A stretch of 64,000 bases of DNA from Myotis daubentonii (taxonomy: Eukaryota > Chordata > Mammalia > Chiroptera > Vespertilionidae): positions 12,994,145 to 13,058,144 of the forward strand of contig NC_081851.1 in NCBI RefSeq assembly GCF_963259705.1, read 5' to 3'. Positions within the stretch are counted from its first letter, which is position 1, and each line of letters opens with the position of its first letter. Shown piece after piece: positions 1 through 12,600 of this stretch. The position numbers and the translations under genes are program-made. The notes under the pieces are model-generated. The model saw nothing but the letters and a program-made list of their open reading frames with translations. It was not told the DNA's origin and made no database searches.

Positions 1-1629
1 AGATCTGAAGTTTGATGCCACATCAGGTCCAGTTTTTCCTTTACCAACTTGGTCTAGAACATCATTGCTGGATATTTGAGATATCAGAGAAGTGAGGTTT
101 CACTCTGTTTCACTGATGATTCACTTCATTTACATTTGCCCCATACATAAGTAAGATATTAGTAATAAGGGAAATTCGGTATGGTGTACATGATTATTAT
201 TCTCACAATTTTTTCTGTAAATCTGGAACTATTCTAAAATAAAAAATCCATTAAAACAACACTCAAAATCTTAGGAAATGTTAGCAACTGAACATAGTAG
301 AATGGACCACTCACATGATGGTCGAGTATGGGAATTGTCTTAGAGGAAACACCACTTCCCTGCCATATTCTGGAGTATAATGGAACTAGAGGAATGGAGA
401 CAGAGAGAGGATAGTTTGAGAAAAATTTTAGGAGTTAAGTGGAAGGTCTCTGTTCTATAAACAGAATCTCTAAGATTTCTGCATGCTCACCTACCCCCGC
501 CCCTCCTTGATTGTCAAGCTGAGGCTTTGTAATGTCAATCCCCAACATGGCAATCACTGATTTTGGGCAAACAGAGCTGAAGTGAGTGGCTCTCCATTAA
601 CCTAAAGAGTGTATATAGAAGTCCAGAACCCTTTGAGTAGTGTCTGTTGTTTCAAGATAGTGAATCTTAATAAGACTATATTGTATTCTAGTAGAGATAA
701 GTAATAAGACTCCAAACACAAGGATGGAAAAAGAAACTGCAAGTCCAAAAGTGAATTTATGTTTGTATTGGTGCAGGGGGATGGATGGTTTTGGTCGCAG
801 TCATGAGGGACGGGGTGTTGTGGTAGTGCTGGAAGTGTATAATAATGAATTTGATTTCCTTTTTATGTGGTAGACTATTGAATATTGTTAAACTAATGAA
901 AGTTTGGTCAGCTCAAGATGTGACGTTTTATGCCACAACTGGTAAAGTTTTCCTTTAACATCATCGTCTAGAACAGCAATGTTTGATATTCGAGATACTA
1001 GAGAAATCAGGTTTGACTGTTTCACCAATGGGCACGGATCTAAGGGGGCAGAAGTCATGTGAGAAGGGAGTAATGTAGATTTCTTTAATTGGGGCACCAG
1101 ACAAGCCATTCCATACTGAGCCAGACACTTAGAATAAGGACAAGGAGAAGTCTGGAATGGGATCTTTTTCCCAACACTTTCTCATACCTGCAAAGAAATA
1201 AAACACTGATATTTAATATAGGTTTGGATTGGGGAGGTGGGATGGATGGTGTTGGTCGTAGTCATGAGGAACAGGGTGTTGTGTTAGTGCTGGCTGTGTA
1301 TAATAATGAATTTGATTCCCTTTTTACATGACAGACTATTGAATATTTGTACACTATTGAAAGGATGGTCAGCTCAAGATCTGAAGTTTTATGCCACATC
1401 GTGTCCAGTTTTTCCTTCAACAACTTGGTCTAGAACAGCATTGTTGGATATTGGAGTTACTAGGGAAGTGAGGTTTCACTCTCTTTCACTGATGATTTAC
1501 TTCATGTTACATTTGCCTCAACCATAAGTAAGGTATTAGTAATAAGGGTAATTGGGTATGGTGTACATGGTTATTATCTTCATAATTTTTCTGTAAATCT
1601 GGAACTATTCTAAAATTAAACATCCAGAT
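1..1629 (+). repeat. Three related copies of an old interspersed repeat
   Basis: Three stretches align with one another by eye: about 1-250, 765-1020 and 1215-1628. Copies 1 and 3 share a long tail running from AGATCTGAAG through GGTATGGTGTACATG to TCTGTAAATCTGGAACTATT. Copies 2 and 3 share an upstream part with GGATGGATGG and GTGTATAATAATGAATTTGA. Copy 1 is cut by the window edge and copy 2 lacks the tail. The tail resembles the 3' ends of old mammalian L1 elements, but I cannot name the family. Positions 255-765 between copies show nothing recognisable. The short predicted reading frames here are not convincing genes. Confidence 0.6.
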
Positions 1630-2521
1630 TTTCAATCCCAGCAACAGCACAATGCGTGTAACTATTAAGGAACCAGCTCTGGGCAGTCGACTTCCCCACA
1701 CAAGTTTTTAGTGCAATAGAGATTATAAACCCAAGGTACTGGATCTAGAGGCCCTATAGCCTCAGAGGCCAACCCAAAAACACTGCCACCCAGATGCTGA
1801 GCCACAAACTGACTCTTAGCTAAATACAAATTAATGTAATCTGGGAAACAAATAGGGCCTGCTTTAAAATCAGGACTGCGGTTTACAACAGGGAGGAACA
1901 GTGTATCGCAGGGAAATTCAAGAGTCTCCTGAATTCCTGACAAGACTAAGGCAAGCCAGACTGACGAGTAGAAGAACCAAAGGACCTTCACTACTGCAAT
2001 TTTTTTTCTTTTTTCTTTTTTCACCTTGTAACTAAGAAACCATTTATTTTTCTTTTTTTCCATCGCCTGATTTTACCCTTTTAATTACTACATTTTTATT
2101 TTTTAACCGGTATTATTACTGGTACCATTTTACCATTTTTTAAAGTGCCATTTTACTTTCTCTTTATTTTATTTTGGGATTAGAGTTCTCTATTCTGTTT
2201 TCATCATTCCTTTAGCATCAATTTTCCCTACCTCAATTTTACCTGTATGCTAAAACCCTTTCCCTCACTTTTCTCCTTTTCTTGTCCTGTTTCTCTTACC
2301 CTATTCCTGCTTTAGATTTTCTCTATTCCTTCTGTTTACCTCCTGTCAAATTTTCACCCTACTTATAGATCCTATTTCCAAACCACTGCTCTAAATCCTT
2401 ATACATATATCCCTTATTTTTGTTCACTATCCAAATTTTTTTCTTCTTTTATCTTTCTGTTGTTTTGTTGCTGTTTGCTTTATTGTTGAGTATATTGTTT
2501 TTTTTGTTGTTGTTGTTATTT

Positions 2522-2560
2522 TTTGTGTGTGTGTGTCTCTGTGTGTGTGTGTGTGTTTAG
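2522..2560. repeat. (TG)n simple repeat inside L1 5' UTR
   Basis: Alternating TG interrupted by one TCTC, within the T-rich part of the L1 5' UTR. The overlapping small reading frames are products of this low-complexity sequence. Confidence 0.85.
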
Positions 2561-3133
2561 GACTGGTTGTGAGGCTGTTTTTCTTTTTCTTTTTCTTTTT
2601 TTCTTTTGGTTTTTACCCTCTCTCTACCCCCCACCCTGGTTATGTTTGTGCTTCTGTTTTCCCTTGCCTCTCTGGATATTATTGGTTGTTTCTAGTTTGC
2701 ATTCATCTCCAGGAAGCTGTTGCTGGAGTTTGTTGAGATTAGTGGCAGTTCTATAGGAGTTTTCTCCTCATATACATAGCCTCTTCCCCTCTTCTACTTC
2801 ATTCTCTCTTTTTACTCTTTTTTTCCCCTCTTTTCTTTCCCACTCCTTTTTCCCAATTTCATTTTTGCACTACTTTTGTTTTTCTTTCTTCCCTACTTTT
2901 CTTTTCTCTTTTTTTCTCTTTTATCTTTTTCTCTCCTTTCTTCCTTGTCCCCTAATTCTCTTAATTTGGGTGGTCACCTTTATTTGGGGTTAGTAATATC
3001 GTGAATATATTTGTGTTTAGTGCCTGGTATGTGGTGCCTTGTTTTGTTTATTTTGTGCCTTTAACTCAATGCAGCAGATCCAAGTAACAGCAGCTTCCTG
3101 AGCACCACACCCTCTGAGGAACAGCAGCCGTAC

Positions 3134-3331
3134 GTGAAGCCTCCCCCCACCAGCCAGAAGAGCCACCACAGCTGTGAACAACACCCACCAGAGGAACTGC
3201 TCCCAACTGAGGAGCAGCTACTACCACAACCGCCCGTGGAGCAACCACAGCCCAAGGAGCCACTGCCCCACAGGGAGCAGCCACTGAATGACTCAATGTC
3301 TAGATATTTTAGTGAGATCAATCATGGGTAG
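3134..3331 (+). other. Proline/glutamine-rich ORF in L1 5' UTR
   Basis: An open frame of 65 codons in the last part of the L1 5' UTR, overlapping the ORF1 start in another frame. The product is rich in Pro, Gln and Glu (PPEELLPTEEQLLPQPPVEQ-type sequence) and comes from an imperfect CAG/CCA-rich repeat. It may be a by-product of base composition. No domain is recognisable and I make no functional claim. Confidence 0.25.
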
Positions 3332-4284
3332 ACAAAGAAACCCCCAAATGAAAGAGGAAGAGGACTCTCCAGAAAAGCAGCTAAGTAATACAGAGGCATG
3401 CAACTTGACAGAAAAAGAATTCAGAATAAGGGTCCTAGAGTGCATAAACCGGATGGAGGAAAAAATCAACAACCTCTGCAAGAAGCTAGAAGAAACAGAT
3501 GAAAAAGTCAACTACCTTTGCAAGAAGCAAGAAGAAACAGATGAAAAAATCAATAACATATGGAAGAATCTAGAAGAAACAGATGAAAAAATCAACAACT
3601 TAAGTAAGACCCAAGAAGAAATGAAGAGTGATATAGCTGCAATAAAAAACACCATTGAAAGTATCAACAGTAGACTAGGAGAATCGGAGGACCGAATTAG
3701 TGAATTAGAGGACAAGGAAGTAAAACACTCAAAATGTACTGCAATTGCAGAAAAATATTAAAAGACAAGAGGAGAGCCTAAGGGAGCTTTGGGACAACAT
3801 GAAACGAAACAACATACGAATAATAGGGGTAACGGAACAACAGAAAGAGGAACAAGGAACAGAAAACTTACTAGAAGAAATATCAGAAAACTTCCCTGAG
3901 GTGGGAAAGAAAAAAGGAACACAAGCCCAGAGATTCCCAAACAAGGTGAACCCGAAAAGTCCCACACCAAGACACATCATAATTACCATGGCAAATGTTC
4001 AGGACAAAGAGAGAATCTTACAGGCTGCAAGAGAGAGACGGAAAGTTACATACAAGGGATCTCCCATTAGATTATCAAATGACTTCTCAACAGAAACACA
4101 TCAGGCCAGAAAAGAATGGACGGACATTTACAAAGTGATGCAAAGCAAAGGACTGAATCCAAGAATACTCTATCCGGCAAGGCTATCATTCAAAATTGAA
4201 GGGGAAATAAGAAGCTTCACAGACAAAAAAGACTAAGGAAGTTTAACACCACCAACCCAGCAATGCAAAAAGGGACTGGTGTAA
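3324..4284 (+). pseudogene. L1 ORF1 (RNA-binding chaperone), frameshifted
   Basis: ORF1p coats L1 RNA as a coiled-coil trimer and acts as a nucleic-acid chaperone. The start ATG at 3,324 opens MGRQRNPQMKEEE, typical of an L1 ORF1. Residues about 45-110 form a coiled coil with four near-repeats of 14 residues (EETDEKINN core). The RNA-recognition part follows in another frame (NIRIIGV at about 3,817, then the C-terminal domain with ARKEWTDIYKVMQSKGLNPRI). A one-base shift lies near 3,735-3,745. A second shift near 4,230 and a small deletion near 4,266 remove the normal end; the original stop appears at 4,282-4,284. Compared with the L1 fragment at 12.2 kb, which keeps that end, this copy is plainly broken. 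Confidence 0.88.
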
Positions 4285-4338
4285 AAAGAAGAAATAAAAA
4301 GTTCAGAAAGAAAACAGCCACACACACAAAAAAAAGAA

Positions 4339-7300
4339 ATGGCTACAAACAAGTACCTTTCAATCATAACTTTAAACGTAAACGGACTAAATGCTCCAAC
4401 CAAAAAACATCGAGTGGCTGAATGGATGAAAAACATGACCCATACATCTGCTGTCTACAAGAAACCCACCTCCTTAGAAGGGACTCACAGAGACTGAAAG
4501 TGAAGGGATGGAAAAATATCTTTCAGGCAAATAGAAAGGAAAAAGAAAGCTGGGGTAGCAATACTTACATCGGACAAAATAGACCTCAAAGTGAAGGCCA
4601 TAACAAGAGATAAGGCCACTTCATAATACTAAAGGGATCAATCCAACAAGAAGAAATAACTCTGGTAAACATATATGCACCCAATGCAGGAGCACCCAAA
4701 TTCATAAACAAAACTCCTGGAAGATATCAAAGGAGAGATCGACAACAATACAATCATAGTAGGGGACTTAAATACACCACTGACATCACTGGATAAGTCC
4801 TCTAGACAAACAATCAGCAAAGATACAGCAATCCTAAATGACTCACTAGATCAGATTCACTTAATAGACATCTTCAGAACAATTCACCCCAAAGCCAGGG
4901 AATATACATTCTACTCAAATGCTCATAAGACATATTCAAAAATAGACCATATATTGGAACACAAGCAAAGTATCCCCAAATTCAAGAAGATTGAAATCAT
5001 AAAAAGCATCTTCGCAGACCACGATGGCATAATATTAGAAATAAACTACAATAAAAACAACCCAAAATACTCAAACACCTAGAAGCTGAATAGCATGCTA
5101 TTAAATATTGATTGGGTTACCAATGAGATCAAAGAAGAAATTAAAAACATCCTGGAAACTAATGACAACGAAAACACATCAATCCAAAACCTATGGGACA
5201 CAATGAAGGCAGTCCTGAGAGTGACATTTATAGCTCTACAGGCCTATCTCAAAAAAACAAGAAAAAATGGTAATAAATCATCTAACTCTACAACTCAAAG
5301 AATTAGAAAGAGATCAACAAGAAAACCCCAGAGTGAGCAAAAGGAAGGAGATAATAAAGATTAGAGCAGAAATAAATGACATAGAGACCAAAAAAACAAT
5401 ACAGAAAATCAATGAAACCAAGAGCTGGTTCTTTGAAAGGATAAACAAGATTGACAAACCTCTAGCCAGACTCACCAAGAAGCAGACAGAGAGAGGACCC
5501 AAATAAACAAAATCAGAAACGATAGAGGCGAAATAATAACAGACCCCACAGAAATACGAATGATTGTTAAAAAATACAATGGACAGCTCTACTCCAATAA
5601 ACTAGACAACCTGGAGGAAATGGACAAATTCCTAGAAAAATATAACATTCCAAAACTCAATCAGGAATAATCTAAAAACCTCAACAGGCCAATAACTATG
5701 GAAGAAATTGAAGCAGTCATCAAAAAGCTTCCATCAAACAAAATCCCAGGACCAGATGGCTTCACAGGGGAGTTCTACCAAACATTCAAGGAAGAACTAA
5801 AACCTATCCTCAGACTACTAGAAAAAATTCAAGAGGAAGGAGCACTTCCAAGCTCATTCTATGAAGCCAGCATCACCCTAATACCAAAAGCAGGTAAAGA
5901 CAACACAATGAAAGAGAATTACAGGCCAATATCCCTCATGAACATAGATGCCAAAATCCTCAACAAAATCTTAGCAAATCGGATCCAGCAGTACATCAGA
6001 AAGATCATACACCATGACCAAGTAGGATTTATCCCAGTGATGTAAGGATGGTACAATATCCGCAAATCAATAAACGTGATACATCACATAAACAAATGGA
6101 AAGAAAAAAAACCACATGGTCATATCAATTGATGCAGAAAAAGCATTTGACAAAATTCAACACCCAGTTTTGATAACAACTCTCAGTAAGGCGGGAGTAG
6201 AAGGATCATACCTCAACATAATAAAAGCCATATATGACAGGCCCACAGCCAGCATCATACTCAATGGACAAAAACTAACACCATTTCCCCTAAGAACAGG
6301 AACAAGACAGGGATACCCCCTCTCACCACTCCTGTTCAACATAGTACTGGAAGTGTTAGCCATTGCAATTAGGCAAGAAGAAGAAATAAAAGGCATCCAA
6401 ATTGCAAACGAGGAAGTAAAACTGTCCTTATTTGCAGACGACATGATATTATACATACAAAACCCTAGAGACTCCTTCAAAAAGATACTAGACTTAATAC
6501 ATGAATTTGGCAATGTAGCAGGATACAAAGTTAACCCCAAGAAATCTGAGGCATTTCTATACACCAATAGTGAACTTTCAGAAAGAGAGATTATAAAAAC
6601 AATTCCATTCACCGTCGCACCAAAAAAATTAAGCTACCTAGGAATAAACTTAACTAAAGAGGTAAAACACCTGTACTCAGAAAACTACAGGATGTTGAAA
6701 AAAGATGTAGAGGAAGACATAAACAGATGGAAGAACATACCGTGTTCATGGATTGGTAGAATCAACATCATCAAAATGTCCATACTACCCAAATCAATCT
6801 ATAAATTCAATGCACTTCCCATTAAAATACCAACGGCATACTTCATAGATCTAGAACGAACTCTCCAAAAATTCATCTGGAATAAAAAAAGACCCTGAAT
6901 AGCTGCAGCAATCCTGAAAAAGAACAAAGTAGGTGGGATCTCAATACCAGATATCAAGTTGTATTACAAAGCCACTGTTCTCAAAACTGCCTGGTAATGG
7001 CACAAGAATAGGCATATAGATCAATGGAATAGAATAGAGAGCCCAGAAATGGGCCCGAACCAATATGCTCAACTAATATTTGACAAAGGAGACAAGAACA
7101 TACAATGGAGCCAAGATAGACTCTTCAATAAATGGTGTTGGGAAAATTGGACAGATATATGCAAGAAAATAAAACTAGACCACCAACTTACATGATACAC
7201 AAAAATAAACTCAAAATGGATAAAGGACTTAAATGTACGACAGGAAACCATAAAAATTCTAGAAGAATCCAAAGGCAAGAAAATCTCAGACATATGCCGA

Positions 7301-8830
7301 AGCAATTTCTTCACTGATACAGCTCCTAGGGCACTTGAAACGAAAGAGAAAATGAACAAATGGGACTACATCAAAATAAAAAGCTTCTGCACAACACAAG
7401 AACCCATCAACAAAACAACGAGAACACCCACTGTGTGGGAAAATATATTTGCCAATGTCATATCTGATAAGGGCCTAATCTCCAAAGTTTATAGGGAACT
7501 CATACAACTTAACAAAAGGAAGAAAAACAATCCAATCAAAAAATGGGCAAAGGACCTAAATAGACACCTTTCAAAAGAGGACATTCAGAAAGCCAAGAGA
7601 CATATGAAAACACTAGGGTGTTTTCATTCGTGCACCGGGTGTGTGTGGGGGGGGAGTGTCCCTCAGCCCAGCCTGCCCCCTCTCACATACTGGGAGCCCT
7701 CAGGCGTTGACCCTCATCACCCACCAATCGCAGGATCGGCCCCTTGCCCAGGCCTGACGCCTCTGGCCTAGGCGTCCGGCCTGGGCAGCGGGGACCCGCA
7801 GTTGCAGCAGCCCCACGATCGTGGGCTTCGCTTTAGGCCCAGGCAAGGGACCCCTAGCTCCTGGGACTGCCAGCTTCGACTGTGCCCAGCTCCCATTGCT
7901 GGCTCCACACCTACTTCCTGCTAACACTGGCCAGGGCAGAAAAGGCACCTGATTCTCCGATCATGGCTGAGGGGCAGGGCAAAGGCGGCGGGGCAGGGCA
8001 AATGCGGCGGGGCCGGGCCGCCTTTGCCCTGCCCCCCAGCTCTTAGCTCCCCCCTGGGTTTCTGATCACTGTCCGTGGCAGGGGGCTTCTTACTGCTTTC
8101 CCTTTCGCCTCCTTGCATTGTGCCTACGTATGCAAATTAACCGCCATCTTGTTGTCAGTTAACTGCCAATCTTAGTTGTCAGTTAACTGCCAATCTTAGT
8201 TGGCAGTTAATTTGCATATAGCCCTGATTAGCCAATGAAAAGGGTAGCTCGTACGCCAATTACCATTTTTCTCTTTTATTAGTGTTGATGCTCAAAGTCA
8301 CTAATCATCCGAGAAATGCAAATCAAAACAACAGTGAGGTACCATATCACACCTGTCAGACTAGCTATCATCAACAAATCAACAAAGACAAGTGCTGGAG
8401 AGGATGTGGAGAAAAAGGAACACTTGTGCACTGCTGGTGGGAATGCAGACTGGTGCAGCCACTATGGAAGACAGTATGGAGTTTCCTCAAAAAACTGAAA
8501 ATGGCACTCCCATTTATCCCTGTGATCCCACTTCTAGGAATATATCCCAAGAAACCAGAAACACCAATCAGAAAGGATATATGCACCCCTATGTTCATAG
8601 CAGCACAATTCACCAGAGCTAAGATCTGGAAACAGCCTAAGTGCCCATCAGTAGATGAATGGATTAGAAAACTGTGGTACATCTACACGATGGAATACTA
8701 TGCTGCTCTAAAAAGGAAGGAACTCTTACCATTTGCAACAGCATGGATGGAACTGGAGAGCATTATGCTAAGTGAAATAAGCCAGTCAATGAAGGAAAAA
8801 TACCACATGATCTCACTCATTCTTGGATAA
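4339..8830 (+). pseudogene. L1 ORF2 (endonuclease / reverse transcriptase), broken and interrupted
   Basis: The start at 4,339 reads MATNKYLSIITLNVNGLNAP, the usual opening of the L1 APE-type endonuclease. The reverse transcriptase lies at about 5,698-6,897 in two frames: [15 protein letters not shown], then [28 protein letters not shown] and the catalytic FADD ([10 protein letters not shown]). The C-terminal domain at 8,282-8,830 has the Cys-rich knuckle C-x3-C-x7-H-x4-C and ends MISLILG. Many stops and frameshifts separate these blocks (for example near 4,600, 5,500 and 6,045, and a TGA at 6,896), and a Helitron splits the region before the C-terminal domain. The endonuclease and RT are not expressible as one protein. 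Confidence 0.9.
7613..8288 (-). mobile_element. Non-autonomous Helitron (HeliBat-type) nested in L1 ORF2
   Basis: A 676-bp element read on the minus strand: 5' TCAACACTAATAAAAGAG, then ATTTGCATATAG/GCAAATTAACTGCC blocks, a GC-rich interior and a 3' end ending CTAG. The L1 reads ...CATATGAAAACA before it and TGCTCAAAGTCAC after it, which joins to a normal L1 ORF2 sequence with insertion between A and T. That matches the known Helitron target preference. Near the 5' end AACTGCCAA and AGTTAACTGCCAATCTTAG repeat in tandem (8,150-8,212). Confidence 0.85.
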
Positions 8831-9364
8831 TAGAGACCATTATAAACTTTTGAACAATAATAGATACAGAGGCAGAGCTGCCTCAAACAGATTGTCAAAC
8901 TGCAGTGGGAAGGCCGGGGAGGGTTGAGGGGCAGGAGGTAGGGGGTAAGAGATCAACGAAAGGACTTGTATGCATGCATATAAGCATAACCAATGGACAT
9001 AGGACACTGGGGGATAGGGGAGGCTAGGGGACTGTCTAGGGCGGGGGGGGGGGGAATGGACACATATGTAATACCCTTTGTAATACTTTAAGCAATAAAA
9101 AATAAAAATAAATAAAAATAAATAAAAAAAACCAAAAGTGAAAGTTAGAAACCACAACTAGAGAAATACTTGCAGTAAATACAACATGCATCTAATTGTT
9201 CAATGGACACACCAAATTTATCTAATTGTTCTATTGACCAACAGAAAAAAATCTTAGAAAATATGCAAAGGACACTAATAAGCAATTTATTGAAAAAGAA
9301 ATCCAGGAGTTCCACCACATAAAAGAAATGGAGGAAATATAAGTTGAAATCATGAATATTTTTC

Positions 9365-11975
9365 TTTTTTAAAAAATATTTATTGTTTAGGCTATTATAG
9401 ATTCCCCCCATTTCCCTCCTCCCTATTATCCCCATATACTTGGTTCTCACCCCACCCCAGGCCTTTAACACCGTATTGTCTGTGTCCATAAGTAATGTAT
9501 ATGTGCATGTAAGATCTTTAGCTAATTTGTGCCCAACCACTCTCCCTGCTTCCCTCTGAGATTCATCAGCCTGTTCCATATTTCTATGCCTCTGATTCTA
9601 TTGTATTCACCAGTATATTCTGTTCATTAGATTTATTGCTCATTTATTTTGATTCATAGATTCAATTGTTGATAGATATGTACTTATTGCCATTTTCATG
9701 TTCACATTTCTTCTTCTTCTTGAATACCCTTCAACATTTCATGTTCAGTAGTGATGAACTCCTTTAGCTTTTTCTTGTCTGTGAAGCTCTTTATCTTCCC
9801 TTCAATTCTAAATGATAGCTTTGCTGGTAGAATAATCTTGGTGGTAGGTCCTTGCTTTTCATCACTTTGAATATTTCTTGCAATCTCTTCTGGCCTGCAA
9901 AGTTTCTGTTGAGAAATCAGCTGACAGTCGTATGGGTGCTCCCTTGTAGGTAATTAATTAATTTTCTCTTGCTGCTTCTAAGATTCTCTCTTTGTCTTTA
10001 ACCCTCGGTCTTCTAATTATGATGTGTCTTGCTATGAGCCTCTTTAGGTTCCTCTTGTTTGGGACTGTCTGTGCTTCCTGGACTTGTAAGACTATTTCTT
10101 TCACCAGGTAGTGGAAATTTTCTGTCATTATTTATTCAAATAGGTTTTCAATATCTTCCTCTCTCTCATCTCCTCCAGCATTCCCATAATGCGAATGTTG
10201 GTACGCTTGAAGTTGTCCCAGAGGCTCCTTACACTATCTTCATTTTTTTAGTTCTTTTGGCTTTTTGCTCTTCTGATTGGGTGTTCTTTGCTTCCTCATA
10301 TTACAGGCTGTTGATTTGATTATCAGAATCATCTACTCTACTATTGCATCCTTATAAGTTATTCTTTATTTCGGTTAGTGTATGCTTAATTTCTGACTGG
10401 TCCTTTTTCATGTCTTTGACATTCTCACTAAGATCCTTGAAAGTCTCACTAAGTCCCTTGAAGCTCTCATTAAGATCCTTGAGTAACCTTAGAACCATTG
10501 TTTTGAATTCTGCATCCAGTAGTTTTCTTGCTTCCATTTCTTTCATGTGAGATGTTTCTTTGTCTCTGCATTTGGTTGCTTCCTTGTGTTTATTTCCATG
10601 TATTAGCTAGAACAGCTATGACTCCTGGAATTGGTAGAGTGGTCTTGTGTAATAGGTGTCCTGTAGGCCCAGTGGTTCAGTCTCCCTAGTCTGGGAACTC
10701 CAGGTATACCCCTGTGCAGCCTGTGTACACTCTCTTGTAGTTGAACCTTGATTGCTGTTGGTGTCACTGGCAGGAATTGACATCCAGACCAAATGGCTGT
10801 GAGGACAAGCCATGATTACAGTGGGAGAGCAGCTGTGCAGAAGATATCCCTATGGAACAAGACTTGCTTCAGTGGGGCTTTGGTGCTGAGTCTGCCCCTT
10901 GGGTGTGCCACTTGTGGATGTGTAGAGTTGTAATCTGGTATGGTCTGAAGCTGTCCACCAGGTGCACTGGCTCTAGGTTCTCCCAGGAGGTGCAAAGTTA
11001 GCCACTGTCTGGGACTACCCAGTAGGGACTACAGAGAGGTCTGCAGATGGCTGCTACTTGTATTGGGCTTGTCAAGTGCCCAGGTGAGGCCCAGCTGTGT
11101 ACCAAGACAGGCTGGTGCTAGTGCCAGATCTTGGCTCTTTTATTGATAGGTTTGGGGCATGTTGACTCTACCTGATGATTGTTTGAAAGATTTTAGCAAA
11201 GTCTGATGCCTGAGCTAGGACAGGCCTTTCATATGGAAAAGGTGCTGCAAACAGCTTGGATGGGGCTGCAAACTGGATGGGGCAGGATCTCAGGGAATCA
11301 CAAGGGTGGAGCAAACAGTGTGAGCTAGACTGATGGAAATTCAGATATGACTATCAGTCAGCTCTGCCATGTGGGAGGTCCCAGCACAGAAACAATGACC
11401 CCTGAGAGGACCCTTGTCTTGGAGAAATCCACCCCCTAGTTCCTGCTCAGAAGTCAGACAATCCAGTTCCTCCAGTATGTCCCTGGGCCCCCCAAAGCCA
11501 CCCAGCACTGGAGCTCGAGGGATGGAGTTCGAGTAAGTTCATGTGCAGGCCCTTTAAGAGGAACACCTGAGTCTACAGCTGCCCCTGGGTCACTCAGCTA
11601 CAATTCCCACTGGCTTTTAAAGACTGAAGCTACAGGGACTTCTCTTCCCAGGTCTGGAACTCTGGGTTGGGGGACTGGTGTGAGGTTGGGACCCCTTGCT
11701 CCTCATGGCAGCCTCTGCATCTGAGATATCCCTCTCAATTAAAAAAACAGCACACATGAGTGTCAGATCAGCCCATTCAGCACCTCTGCCCATCCTACCA
11801 GTCTCAGTGTGCTTTCTTCTTTACTTCTCTAAAGAAGGACTTCCATTCAGCCAGATTTCAGGCAATTCTGAATGATGGTTGTTTTGTATTTTAGTTGTAA
11901 TTTTGATGTGGTTGTGGGGTGTGGCGAGTACTGGCGTTTACCTATGTATGCTGACATCTTGGTTCTCCATGAATA
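9365..11975 (-). mobile_element. HAL1-like half-L1 element
   Basis: Read on the minus strand this is an L1-type 5' UTR starting near 11,975 (GAGAACCAAGATGTCAGC), then an ORF1 (about 10,571 to 9,720) and directly a 3' UTR with an A-rich end near 9,365. No endonuclease or RT sequence lies between ORF1 and the 3' end. That is the defining layout of half-L1 (HAL1) elements, which depend on L1 enzymes. ORF1 is broken, but its coiled coil is readable at 10,352-10,546 (MKEMEARKLLDAEFKTMV onward). Its 5' UTR and ORF1 align with the plus-strand element at 31.5-33.5 kb. Confidence 0.75.
9720..10571 (-). pseudogene. HAL1 ORF1 relic
   Basis: An L1 ORF1-like frame, opened by an ATGCAGAGACAAAGAAAC motif at about 10,571. 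An open block at 10,352-10,546 encodes a coiled coil with seven-residue repeats (LNESFKG, LSETFKD, LSENVKD). The RNA-binding domain lies further left in shifted frames, for example the reverse complement of TTGCAGGCCAGAAGAGATTG near 9,900. Multiple stops make it non-coding now. Confidence 0.7.
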
Positions 11976-12154
11976 CCATTTTTTATCTATCAGAGGCATC
12001 GGGTAATATTTCAAGATCAGTAAAGTTAGATAATACACCAGGACTTGGAAAAGGCATTTCCATACATTGATGGTGGGAGTATGAGTCTGACTATCTTTAG
12101 AGGGCAACTAGGCAATAACTTTCATTGATTTAGAGAGAAAGAGAAACATAAATG
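11976..12154. repeat. Short L1-like fragment plus SINE-like remnant
   Basis: Positions 11,990-12,115 resemble the 3' part of an old L1 ORF2. The stretch 12,120-12,155 (ATTGATTTAGAGAGAAAGAG) resembles the 3' end of a VES SINE on the minus strand. Both are short and degraded. Confidence 0.35.
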
Positions 12155-12600
12155 TGACAAAGAGAAAATCTTACAGGCGGCAAGAGAGAGACGGAAAGTC
12201 ACATACAAAGGCTCTCCCATTCGATTATCAAATGATTTCTCAACAGAAACACATCAGGCCAGAAAAGAATGGACGGAAATTTACAAAGTGATGCAAAGCA
12301 AAGGACTGAATCCAAGAATACTCTATCCAGCAAGGCTATCATTCAAAATTGAAGAGGAAATAAGAAGCTTCACAGACAAAAAAAGACTAAGGGAGTTTAT
12401 CACCACCAACCCAGCAATGCAAGAAATGCTAAAGGGACTGGTGTAAAAAGAAGAAATAAAAAGCTCAGAAAGAAAACAGCCACACACAAAAAGAAATGGC
12501 TACAAACAAGTACCTTTCAATAATAACTTTAAAGGTAAACGGACTAAATGCTCCAACCAAAAGATATCAAGTGGCTGAATGGATAAAAAAAACATGACCC
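12155..12600 (+). mobile_element. L1 fragment: end of ORF1 to start of ORF2
   Basis: This matches 4,009-4,440 of the large L1 closely. It covers the ORF1 C-terminal domain, the intact ORF1 end (MLKGLV then stop at about 12,444) and the ORF2 start MATNKYLS at about 12,498. It is truncated on both sides. It is a useful comparison because it keeps the ORF1 end lost at 4,230-4,284. Confidence 0.88.

Larger units (their letters stand above)
1635..9132 (+). mobile_element. LINE-1 retrotransposon, near full length, inactive
   Basis: An L1 on the plus strand with all parts in order: a long 5' UTR (about 1,635-3,323, with a very T-rich stretch at 1,995-2,960), ORF1, a short spacer, ORF2, a G-rich 3' UTR and an A-rich tail with AATAAA-like repeats near 9,098-9,130. 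Without the nested Helitron (7,613-8,288) it is about 6.8 kb, close to a complete mammalian L1. Both ORFs carry frameshifts and stops, so it is not autonomous. The exact 5' edge is uncertain because I could not find convincing target-site duplications. Confidence 0.88.
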
